From NCBI GenBank assembly GCA_024231855.1, contig JAAEQD010000094.1, positions 1 to 43,811 of the forward strand: 43,811 nt of DNA, written 5' to 3'. The position numbers and the translations under genes were made by a program. Positions within the stretch are counted from its first letter, which is position 1; each line of letters starts with the position of its first letter. Positions 7,259 through 16,400 of the stretch are shown here, piece after piece. The DNA comes from Candidatus Zixiibacteriota bacterium (lineage in GTDB: Bacteria; Zixibacteria; MSB-5A5; UBA10806; 4484-95). A model generated the notes under the pieces. That model saw nothing but the letters and a program-made list of their open reading frames with translations. It was not told the origin of the DNA and ran no database searches.

Positions 7259-8112
7259 GCTATTTCGTATCGGCATTTCGCGAGGCCAACCGGGCGGTTC
7301 TGCATAAATTCGGCGCCTTGCTGGGTTCTATATTGACAGTTTTTCTGGCTACTTTAATGGCCGGTAGTTTCGCGTTGATTATTAAAAACACCAGTATCGC
7401 GCTGGAGAAATTCAAAACCGAGGCCACTGTCGAGGTCTATATAGCCGAGAGCGCCGATTCGGCGGTTGTCGAGAATCTCAGGGATAGGCTGGTCGCCAAT
7501 ACTCATATCCTGAATGTGAAATTGATCTCCAAAGAGGCCGCCCTTTACCGGCTACGTGAGATGTTCGGGCATGAGATGGTAGCCGGCTTAAAAACCAATC
7601 CCCTGCCTAAATCATTCGAGATCACGTTAGATCCTGAAGTCTACGAACAGGAAACTTTCGAAGCGATGGTAGATTCGCTGGACCGGCTTCCCGGTGTCGA
7701 GGATATCGGCTATGTCCCGAAAGCAATCTCTCGTTTGAGGTTGTGGTTTAAACTTCTGGCCGTTGTCGGCGCGGTTATGGGATTTCTGGTGGCACTGGCA
7801 ACCGGTTTCATTGTCGGCAATACGATACACGTGAAAATCGCCGACCGCAGCCAGACATATTACGTGATGCGGCTGGTGGGCGCCAGTACCAGTTTTATCC
7901 GTATGCCTTATCTGCTGATTGGCAGTTTAATCGGATTCGTGGGCTGCGCTTTATCTTTATCATTTCTGAAATTTAGCCAGGTTTATTTCTCACGGTTCGT
8001 CGTCGCGATAGAATTTTTAAGTCCCCTGGAATCGGTTTGCTTTATAATAGCCGGCGGGCTTCTGGGCCTTACCGGCAGCCATCTGGCTTTAAAGAGGTCT
8101 CTGAAAATATAA
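7255..8112 (+). CDS. ftsX: Cell division permease-like protein FtsX
   Basis: The 285-residue protein has a short cytoplasmic N-terminus, a first membrane helix (about 19-43), a periplasmic domain (about 45-160) with the conserved VEVYIAESADSAVVENLRDRL and AALYRLREMFG features, then three more helices, the FtsX topology. The periplasmic loop transmits FtsE's ATP cycle to the extracytoplasmic activator, here presumably the EnvC-like protein encoded next. It begins with TTG overlapping the ftsE stop, which is well supported by coupling. Confidence 0.92.
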   Translation: MSYFVSAFREANRAVLHKFGALLGSILTVFLATLMAGSFALIIKNTSIALEKFKTEATVEVYIAESADSAVVENLRDRLVANTHILNVKLISKEAALYRLREMFGHEMVAGLKTNPLPKSFEITLDPEVYEQETFEAMVDSLDRLPGVEDIGYVPKAISRLRLWFKLLAVVGAVMGFLVALATGFIVGNTIHVKIADRSQTYYVMRLVGASTSFIRMPYLLIGSLIGFVGCALSLSFLKFSQVYFSRFVVAIEFLSPLESVCFIIAGGLLGLTGSHLALKRSLKI

Positions 8113-8113
8113 A

Positions 8114-9283
8114 ATGCCGCGCATAGTACTCTCAATAATAATCGTTTTAGCCTTTGTGTTGCCATCGGCAAGGGCGGGCAAAGAACAGCAAATCGAACTG
8201 GAAAGGGCTATCCAAACCCGGAAGATAGCGCTTGAAAATATTCAGGCTGACCTTCAGGAGAAAAAGGCGATAGTGAAAGATCTGGAAAGCCAGGAGAAAC
8301 AACATCTCGGAAAACTGTACGCGATCGATGAACAACTTAATCTGAATAATCAGTTGATTAATACGATCGGGAAGCAGATAAGCGATATCAATAGTTTGAT
8401 GTCTGAAAAACAGATACAGCTTGAGATTAATCAGAAGGATCTGGAATACCGGCAGGCGTTTCTAAACGATAGACTGGTCTGGATATATAAGAAATCGAGG
8501 TTCTCCGAAACTGCCAGCGCCTTAAGCGCAACAGATTTAAGCCAGGCCGCCAGACGATTGTACATGTTTTCGCTTTTAAATCGCTATGATCGTAATATGA
8601 TCACGGAGATCGAAAGCCTGATTGTACAAATCGATTATGAAAAAGTCGATCTTCAACAACAGAAAAAAACGACTCTTGAATTGCAAGCTGAAAAACAACG
8701 TCAACTAACAACATTCAAGCAAAACCGTCTGAAAAGAAAAGGTCTGATAAGAGAAGTCCGGGCTCAGAAAGATATCGAGTTAAAGGGTATCAGGCAACTA
8801 AACGAAGATCAGGAACGTTTATCGGGGATTATCGAGACGCTTCTGGAAAGCCAGAAAATTCTGGATACGGAGGCGGCGGAAGCATTTAAAAACCTCAAGG
8901 GCAAGTTGCTTTGGCCGGTTAAGGGAAAGATATTGCGCAAGTTCGGCAAGATTAAAGACAAGAAATACAACACAGTGATCTCAAATCCCGGTATTGATAT
9001 CAATGCTGAGGCCGGGATCAAGGTCGTTGCCGCCTCGACCGGTGAAGCGGCTTATATATCATGGCTTCGAGGTTATGGCAGCTTTGTTATTCTTGATCAT
9101 GGCGGCGGCTATTACTCACTATACGCTCATCTGGATGATATATTTGTCGAGAAAGGCCAGTTTATCACGGCCGGGGAATATATCGCGACAGTGGGCGAGA
9201 CCGGTTCATTATCCGGCCCACTTTTGCATTTCGAACTCAGATACGGCAAGGAGCAATTGGATCCATTACCATGGTTACGCTAG
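8114..9283 (+). CDS. EnvC-like murein hydrolase activator (degenerate LytM domain)
   Basis: A signal peptide (cleavage after SARA, about residue 21) leads to about 230 residues of coiled coil rich in E, K, Q and L, then a C-terminal M23/LytM domain (about 290-389). In an active M23 peptidase zinc is held by H-x3-D and H-x-H. Here the first motif reads NPGID instead of HxGxD, and the second reads GPLLHFELR instead of GPHLHFE. Two zinc ligands are therefore lost, as in E. coli EnvC, which activates amidases without cleaving. Position directly after ftsEX supports the same role. The start lies 1 base after the ftsX stop. Confidence 0.9.
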   Translation: MPRIVLSIIIVLAFVLPSARAGKEQQIELERAIQTRKIALENIQADLQEKKAIVKDLESQEKQHLGKLYAIDEQLNLNNQLINTIGKQISDINSLMSEKQIQLEINQKDLEYRQAFLNDRLVWIYKKSRFSETASALSATDLSQAARRLYMFSLLNRYDRNMITEIESLIVQIDYEKVDLQQQKKTTLELQAEKQRQLTTFKQNRLKRKGLIREVRAQKDIELKGIRQLNEDQERLSGIIETLLESQKILDTEAAEAFKNLKGKLLWPVKGKILRKFGKIKDKKYNTVISNPGIDINAEAGIKVVAASTGEAAYISWLRGYGSFVILDHGGGYYSLYAHLDDIFVEKGQFITAGEYIATVGETGSLSGPLLHFELRYGKEQLDPLPWLR

Positions 9284-10425
9284 AAAATATCCTGGGCCAG
9301 GAAAAGCCGCTTAAGACCATTGATCAGATGATCAATCTGGGCAAACGCGGCCAGGCCTTGCTTCTAACCGGCCGTCCTGGAATCGGCAAATACGCCCTGG
9401 CCGCGTATACGGCCGCGCGATTTTTATGCCAGAAAGACAACAGCGGCTGTGGCACATGCTTCAGTTGTAAAAGCATCGATAGCCAAAATCATCCAGATTA
9501 TTTGTTAGCATTCCCCTTCCCCAATGTCGCCAGTGAATCGAAAAAGAATACGCTGTTTCACTTTTGCGATCCGGTGACATCAGACGCTCGTTTCTCGAAC
9601 GACACGCAGGAGCAAGTCAATAGCTTTCTCGCCGATAAGGCTGATGATCCCTATCATTTGCCTGATTTCAAGAAAAAGGGAAACATCCCGGTCAGCGTTA
9701 TTAAAGATCTAATCAGGGCGGTGGCTAAAAGGCCGATGTTGGGTGACCGACGGGCGATCGTGGTTTGCGATATCGACCAGATGGCGTTCGGCGCGTCGGA
9801 TCTTTTCCTGAAAACCGTCGAAGAGCCGCCGGAGGATTCACTTATAATCCTGACCACATCACAACCTCATCTCTTACTGCCGACACTGCTTTCCCGGACA
9901 ACCAAGATCACTTTATCGCCCGTTTCCGATCAGTTAATCAAAGCGTACCTCGAAAAACATGGGGTTGACGGCGATTTTGAGTTTTACATCCGCTATGGCG
10001 CCGGCAGCCCCGGCCTGGCGTTGAAAGCCTCGGAGGATGATTCAATCGGGAAGCGAGATGAACTGTGGAAAATCACGGCCGGCTATATCGGCGGCACAAC
10101 CTTGCCCAAAACGATTGAAAGCCTTCGCCGAAAATACCAATGGGCGGGCAACTTCGATGAGGTCAGGCGAGATTTTGACATTTTCGAGAAAATACTCCGT
10201 GATATCTATTTTCTAAAAATCGGACTTGATAAAACTTTGAAAAATATCGATATTATATCAGAGTTGACAAAATGCGCCAAGTCTGCCCCATCACCCGAGG
10301 TTTTACAGAAATGGTTTTCGATACTGGCGAAAGCCTCGCGGGTGCACAGGGTAAACAATGTCTCGGCGGATATTGCCTTTATCGGGGCATTCATTGAATT
10401 CGATCGAGCCTGGGCGCGTAAGTAG
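9271..10425 (+). CDS. holB: DNA polymerase III subunit delta' (clamp loader)
   Basis: This 384-residue AAA+ protein resembles HolB/DnaX. The Walker A-like loop is GRPGIGKY (34-41), followed by four cysteines (53, 60, 63, 66; CGTCFSC) that form the zinc module of DnaX and delta'. Downstream are DIDQMAFGASDLFLKTVEEP (Walker B/sensor region) and the arginine segment SRTTKITL. It opens the sliding clamp together with DnaX and delta. The length favours delta' over DnaX. The ATG lies 13 bases inside the envC-like gene, consistent with coupling, and holB next to ricT is a common gene order. Confidence 0.85.
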   Translation: MVTLENILGQEKPLKTIDQMINLGKRGQALLLTGRPGIGKYALAAYTAARFLCQKDNSGCGTCFSCKSIDSQNHPDYLLAFPFPNVASESKKNTLFHFCDPVTSDARFSNDTQEQVNSFLADKADDPYHLPDFKKKGNIPVSVIKDLIRAVAKRPMLGDRRAIVVCDIDQMAFGASDLFLKTVEEPPEDSLIILTTSQPHLLLPTLLSRTTKITLSPVSDQLIKAYLEKHGVDGDFEFYIRYGAGSPGLALKASEDDSIGKRDELWKITAGYIGGTTLPKTIESLRRKYQWAGNFDEVRRDFDIFEKILRDIYFLKIGLDKTLKNIDIISELTKCAKSAPSPEVLQKWFSILAKASRVHRVNNVSADIAFIGAFIEFDRAWARK

Positions 10426-10445
10426 TATATTAATTTGGAGGACTT

Positions 10446-11306
10446 TTGGATTTTATAATAGAGTTTAAGGGAAATCGCCGTCAGATATATAAAGCGCCTG
10501 AAAGTATACAGATAGAGCCAGGCAAATACGCGATTGTCCAGGCCGAACGCGGCGAGGATATGGGGCTTGTCAAGCGTGAAGCCAAGCCCAATGAACTTGC
10601 TGAAAATGAGAACAATCACAAGATAATCAGACCGGCTACCGAAAATGATCTGGATCGTCTCAATTTCAACCGCCAGAAGGAATTGGAATCAAAATCAGAA
10701 TGCTTGAGATTTATTGAAAAACATCAGCTTAAGATGAAATTGGTTGATGTTGAATATCAATTTGATTGTAATAAGATCACTTTTTATTTTACGGCCGAGA
10801 AAAGGGTTGATTTCCGTGAACTGGTCAAGGATTTGGCGGCCACGTTCCGCACCCGGATCGAGTTACGCCAGATCGGCGTTCGCGATGAAGCCAAACGAAT
10901 CGGCGGTTTCGGGATATGCGGCAATGAGCAGTGCTGTTCGGCTTTCCTAAACGACTTTCAAACTATCTCCACCCAGATGGCGCGTACCCAAAACCTAGCC
11001 CTAAATCCTCAGAAGATATCTGGCAACTGCGGTCGGCTTCTTTGTTGTTTATTATACGAGCAGAAGTTTTACGAAAAATCACAACCGGAATATCCCCAGG
11101 TCGGCAGCCACTGTAAATTTGGCAAGGAAGAAGGAGTAATCGATAAATGCAATATCTTCTACGAGGAGATATCGATTAAAATAGGCGATGGCGATCGGCG
11201 GATTGTCAGCTTGTCTGAATATAAGCGAGCCGTTAAACGCGGCCAATTCAAGTTACTTGAAAAACCCAGTTACAATGATAAGGCCAATAATAACAATAAA
11301 GAATAA
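10446..11306 (+). CDS. ricT: PSP1-domain regulatory iron-sulfur protein (RicT/YaaT-like)
   Basis: The PSP1 domain shows the cysteine clusters GFGICGNEQCC (Cys158, 163, 164) and ISGNCGRLLCCL (Cys195, 200, 201), with FLNDFQTISTQMARTQNLAL between them. In Bacillus, RicT with RicA and RicF forms a complex that binds iron-sulfur clusters and tunes RNA processing by RNase Y. Translation starts at a TTG (10446) preceded by GGAGGA with 4-base spacing. Gene order holB-ricT-metG resembles that of Firmicutes, which supports the assignment. The C-terminal tail is asparagine and lysine rich. Confidence 0.88.
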   Translation: MDFIIEFKGNRRQIYKAPESIQIEPGKYAIVQAERGEDMGLVKREAKPNELAENENNHKIIRPATENDLDRLNFNRQKELESKSECLRFIEKHQLKMKLVDVEYQFDCNKITFYFTAEKRVDFRELVKDLAATFRTRIELRQIGVRDEAKRIGGFGICGNEQCCSAFLNDFQTISTQMARTQNLALNPQKISGNCGRLLCCLLYEQKFYEKSQPEYPQVGSHCKFGKEEGVIDKCNIFYEEISIKIGDGDRRIVSLSEYKRAVKRGQFKLLEKPSYNDKANNNNKE

Positions 11307-11376
11307 AAACAGAAACCCGATTATTGAAATATACTTAAGCTTAGCTTTGAAAATGAATATTTAGAAGGAACACGTC

Positions 11377-13293
11377 ATGTCGGATTTTTATATAACAACG
11401 CCCATATACTATGTCAACGATGAGCCTCATATCGGGCACGCCTATTGTACCGTCCTGGCCGATGTTCTCGCCGGCTACCATCGGCTACTGGGCAACCCCA
11501 GCTATTTCCTTACCGGCACGGACGAACATGGCCAGAAAGTCCAGGAATCCGCCGACAAAAACAATATTACGGCGCAGGAGCACTGCGATATTTACTCCAA
11601 ACGATTCGAGGATGCCTGGAAGGAATTGAATATTAAAAATGATGATTTTATACGGACAACGGAGGAACGTCACAAAAAAGTGGTTCAGGATATACTCCGT
11701 AAAGTCTATAAATCGAAAAACGAGGACGGTCAACCGCTGATTTATGCCGCCGATTATGAGGGTTGGTACTGCAAATATGAAGAGCGATATTGGACGGAAA
11801 AAGATCTGGTCGAGGGTAATTGCCCCGATTGCGGCAGGCCCGTACAAAAACTTTTCGAGAAAAACTACTTTTTCAGGATGAGCTACTATCAAAAGTGGCT
11901 GATCGATTATATCAATGATAATCCCGAATTTATCCAGCCGGATTTCCGTAAGAACGAAGTTCTGGGATTTCTCAAACAGCCGCTGAGCGACCTTTGTATT
12001 TCCCGGCCTAAAAGCCGCTTGTCATGGGGAATCGAATTGCCGTTTGATGATGACTATGTCTGCTATGTCTGGTTCGATGCCTTGATTAACTATATATCCG
12101 CTATCGGCTACGATCCTAAAACGGGCAAATTCGACAAGGATCAATGGTGGCCTGCCGTTCATATGATCGGCAAAGATATTCTGACCACACATGCCGTATA
12201 TTGGCCATGTATGCTCAAAGCTATCGGTTTGGAACTGCCGAAAACGATCTTTGCCACCGGCTGGTGGTTGATGGAAGGCGCCAAGATGTCCAAATCTGTC
12301 GGCAATATTGTCAAGCCCCTGGATTTGAAAGATAAATACGGTGTCGATCCTTTCCGCTTCTATGTTATCCGCGAGATGACTCATGGCCAGGATTCGTCAT
12401 TTTCCGAGGAAAGCTTTATCAAGCGATATAACTCCGAACTGGCCAACGATCTGGGTAATCTTCTTTCGCGGATTATGAAGATGATCGGATCGTATTGCGA
12501 GGGTAAAATACCGTCGGCAACCGAACAGGATGTCAAAGATTCTGAATTCGCCGCATCACGAGAAAAACTAAGCCAGAGCCTGGCGGATGATCTAGGTAAA
12601 TTTAAACTTAATAGCGCCGCGGATGATATTATGGCTTTTGTCAGATCGATAAATCGCTATATCGAAAATAAAAAACCCTGGGAGTTAGCTAAAAAAGGCG
12701 AAACCGACAAACTCAATATAGTGCTTTTCAATGCCGCAAACTCATTGATTCATGCCGCCTATTTGCTCAAGCCCATAATTCCCGAAAAAACCAATGAAAT
12801 CGGTAAGCAATTGGGCTATGACTTAGATATCGATAATATAGATGGCAAACGAGTGCTTGATATACCGCTTCATCTCAAGCCCGGAACACCAATTCAGAAA
12901 GGCGACAACCTCTTCCCCCGCCTGCAGAAACAGAAACCGAAACCGGAGTCGAAAGACGAACCAAAGACAGATTATGTCACGTATGATGATTTCAAAAAGC
13001 TTAAGTTCCGAGTGGCGGAAGTAATAGAGGCCGAGAAAATTGAAGGCGCCGATAAACTGCTCAAGCTGCAAATCCAAATCGGTAAGGAAAAACGTCAGAT
13101 CGTTGCCGGAATCGCCAAACATTACGAGGCCGATGACTTAATCGGCAAGAAAATAATCGTAATCGTCAATCTCGAACCCGCCAACATCCGGGGTGTCGAA
13201 TCCAATGGTATGCTTCTGGCAGCCAGTAAAGGTAAAGAACTGGTTGTAGTATCGGTCGATAATGATATAGATTCGGGAGCGAAGATAAGCTAA
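11377..13293 (+). CDS. metG: Methionyl-tRNA synthetase
   Basis: This 638-residue class I synthetase charges tRNA-Met. HIGH is present as HIGH (18-21, in NDEPHIGHAY) and KMSKS as KMSKS (303-307). The C-terminal 110 residues (from about YVTYDDFKKLKFRVAEVIEA) are an EMAP-II-like tRNA-binding domain, as in dimeric bacterial MetRS. The zinc knuckle is incomplete: the usual CxxC...CxxC reads C132-K-Y-E135...C149-P-D-C152, so one ligand position is Glu. GAAGGA precedes the ATG by 7 bases. A strong terminator follows, so this is the last gene of the ftsE operon. Confidence 0.96.
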   Translation: MSDFYITTPIYYVNDEPHIGHAYCTVLADVLAGYHRLLGNPSYFLTGTDEHGQKVQESADKNNITAQEHCDIYSKRFEDAWKELNIKNDDFIRTTEERHKKVVQDILRKVYKSKNEDGQPLIYAADYEGWYCKYEERYWTEKDLVEGNCPDCGRPVQKLFEKNYFFRMSYYQKWLIDYINDNPEFIQPDFRKNEVLGFLKQPLSDLCISRPKSRLSWGIELPFDDDYVCYVWFDALINYISAIGYDPKTGKFDKDQWWPAVHMIGKDILTTHAVYWPCMLKAIGLELPKTIFATGWWLMEGAKMSKSVGNIVKPLDLKDKYGVDPFRFYVIREMTHGQDSSFSEESFIKRYNSELANDLGNLLSRIMKMIGSYCEGKIPSATEQDVKDSEFAASREKLSQSLADDLGKFKLNSAADDIMAFVRSINRYIENKKPWELAKKGETDKLNIVLFNAANSLIHAAYLLKPIIPEKTNEIGKQLGYDLDIDNIDGKRVLDIPLHLKPGTPIQKGDNLFPRLQKQKPKPESKDEPKTDYVTYDDFKKLKFRVAEVIEAEKIEGADKLLKLQIQIGKEKRQIVAGIAKHYEADDLIGKKIIVIVNLEPANIRGVESNGMLLAASKGKELVVVSVDNDIDSGAKIS

Positions 13294-13311
13294 TTACTAC
13301 TTATGAAGTTA

Positions 13312-13345
13312 CCGCCCTTGCCTCGCCGCAACGGGCGGTTTTTTT
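13312..13345 (+). terminator. Intrinsic terminator after metG
   Basis: CCGCCC (13312-13317) pairs with GGGCGG (13333-13338); TTGC/GCAA extends the stem with one bulged C. Seven T residues follow (13339-13345). This is a textbook rho-independent terminator for the ftsE-metG operon. Confidence 0.9.
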
Positions 13346-13360
13346 ATTGCTTGATTAGTT

Positions 13361-13397
13361 GAAACAAAAAATTACCCCCTTCCAAAGAAGGGGGTAA
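13361..13397 (-). terminator. Intrinsic terminator of the giant secreted-protein gene
   Basis: TTACCCCCTT (13372-13381) and AAGGGGGTAA (13388-13397) form a perfect 10-bp stem with loop CCAAAG. On the minus strand it is followed by TTTTTTGTTT, so it ends the gene whose stop is at 13500. Confidence 0.85.
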
Positions 13398-13499
13398 AAT
13401 TTCTGGATTTGAAATGCGTTACTCTCTTTAAGATAGTCCCTTATCTTAAAAAGTTATTCCTATAGGCCTCGCATCCCCCTCCTCCAAACTTAGTTATCC

Positions 13500-16400
13500 T
13501 TATTTCAACAGCACCAATTTCTCTATGCTGATCGATAAATTATCATTCTGAGATTTGAGTTTCGCGAAATAGACGCCGGATGATACAGGTTGACCGGCGT
13601 CATTTAGACCATGCCATGTGGCCTGATGATAGCCGGCACTGAGATCATCCGTAACCAGTGTTTTAACCAGCCGGCCGGTGACGTCATAGAGAGACAGCGA
13701 AATCCGGTCAGGCTCGGGCAGAGTGAAATCTATTGTAGTAGCGGCGTTAAACGGATTAGGATAGCAATTGGCTATACCAAACCGTTCAGGCAGCGGTAAT
13801 TCATGGGAGACTATCGCGTCAGCCAATCCGCCGCGAGCATCAGCTACTTCAACTTCCGTAGGCGTAATTTCCATACCTTCCGGCAGCATAAAGCTCATTA
13901 TTTCGGTTGAACCGGCCGCGATCCTGTTAGATTCCGGGCTATATATAAACAGTCTCAGGCGATCGGTTTTCTCTACAACCTCTATTTCCATGCCCTGATC
14001 CGGGCCGATTATCATATTGGTCTCGATTCCCCCACCGAGAGGTAATTCAATTACCAGGCCGCCGACATCGTATTCAGAGTCAAGCCTGAGTATAGTTTCG
14101 CCTGATGAGTTTTTGGCCATAACGAATTCAACCGGCGTATCCGGAGGTACAACTTTCGAGGCCGGTCCGAAGCCGTTGATCACATTGATCAAAAGAATCA
14201 GGTCGGCAATCGAGGCCCGGATGCTATCACCGTTTACGTCGGAAGCCCACATCTGCATATCAGTGAACGGGAATTCGATGGGATCCATCAGATGATTAGC
14301 CAGCAATACCGCGTCGCCTATTTCGAAGGCCAGGCGGTTGAAGTTTATATCGCCGACCAGCAGATCGCATTCATCGACGATTCGGATCGAACCGCACTCC
14401 AGATTAAGCAGAAGCGTACCATACTGACTGCTGTCTGGTTGATCGCCGCAACCCTCATTCCACCAGACATGATAGCCCGATGAGTCAGCCACGGCATTAT
14501 CGTTGATACTTTCCTCGCTGGTGAAGCAGATCGGGATCACAAAGTCGATCGGGTAAGTTCCGGGGGCAACCTGGAAGTCCATATAGAATATCGGCTCATT
14601 CGGGTCAATCTCGCAAAGCGGGCCATGAGGTATTTGATTGTTGAGATCAGCGATATAGGAAATCTTGACGCTCCCCGGCCCGAAAGCATCAATATTGATA
14701 TTGTGATACTCGTTACCGAAATCGAGGTTTTCGGTGGGGAACATATCGACCATCGTCAGAATCGAGGCATCCCAGGCTATCGAGGCGTTAATGCCGCCGA
14801 CACACATGCATTCATATGTGTTGAGATATAAGCCAACCCGGCCGATCGCGCCCGGTATCACGACCACATCCTCATCCATAGTCAAATCGACATAACCGAG
14901 AACCGTGATATCGTAAGCTATGCTTACATCGTATATGCAAAGCCCGTCATCGGCAGAGACTGTTACCTGATAATTATTATGTAAGCCACAATCGTAATCC
15001 CACACTCTGAAACAGTACAGTCCCAGCCAGTGTCCCGGCTCATCGACTATCGGAATGAATTCGCCGTAATCGGTTTCCATCACGATGTAATCACCGTCCT
15101 CATCGAACACCTCGACCGTATCGCAGAAATTCTCATAGGTACAGGTAACGGTGGTATCCGCCGGTCGCGTGATAACCGGACAAGTATTCTCGATAACTTC
15201 AACAATAGTGCAGCACGTATCTGTTTCGCCGCACTCGTCGACAACGTACAGACAGATAGTATTTGGACCTTCAACCGGTATGAAGCAAACAGTGTCACCA
15301 CTGACAGTGCCGTTATTCACATAAACGGAATCTATATTATCATCCACGTCGCTGGCAAAGAAGCCAGATAAGCAGAGCGGTTCGGCCAAATCGCCAACCA
15401 TAATCGGATCATATGACGGGCACTCAGCTTCAGGCGGAGAATTTTCATGAAGGGTTATTATTTGCTGACACGATTCACTGACGTTGTCACAGGCATCGGT
15501 AGCCGTCCAGGTACGAGTGATTAAACTATCGTCCACCTGATCGGTGTAAGCCAATTGCGGATTTTGATCACAATTATCGGATGCCGTGGGATAACCTGTG
15601 TTGTCAGGATCAGTAGGTCCACTGCACTCAACGATTATATCACCGGGACAGGTTATTGTCGGAGGAGTAGTATCGTCTACGGTTATTAGTTGTACGCATG
15701 TAACTGAATTGTCGCAGTCATCGGTTGCACGATACGTCCGGGTAATAGTCTCCGGACAAGTCAAGCCATCAGAGACATCGCTGACATGTTCAACCAGCGG
15801 AGCGGGATCACAAGCATCATCGGCTTCAACGGATAATATATCCGCAGGCGGCACATCATCATTACATTCCACTATAACATCATCGGGACAGGTTATTGTT
15901 GGTGGCGTGGTATCATCGACCGTAATCACCTGCACGCAATCAACTGAATTACCGCAGTCATCGGTAGCGGTCCAGGTCCGCGTCAGGACGTAATGTTGAT
16001 CGCAGCCGTCTGGAGCGATATCCTCATCCAGGGTAACCACCGGCGCCGGATCGCAATTATCGGTTGCCGTTAATTCCGGGGCGGCCGGTATATTGTCACA
16101 TTCCACTGTTGCCCCAGCCGGACAATCCTGATCGAACGTAGGCGCTGTGGTATCATCAACCGTGATCACTTGCACACATTCAGCCGAATTGCCGCAGGCA
16201 TCCGTAGCGGTCCAGGTTCGGGTTAACGTATACTGCTGATCACAACTTCCCGGTGTCGTTTCCTCATCCAGGCTGACTGTGGGCGCCGGGTCGCAGTTAT
16301 CAGTTGCCGTCAGTGTCGGGGCGGCCGGTACATTATCACATTCCACCGCGACATCTGCCGGACAAGCCTGATCAAATACCGGTGGCGTTGTATCCTCGAC

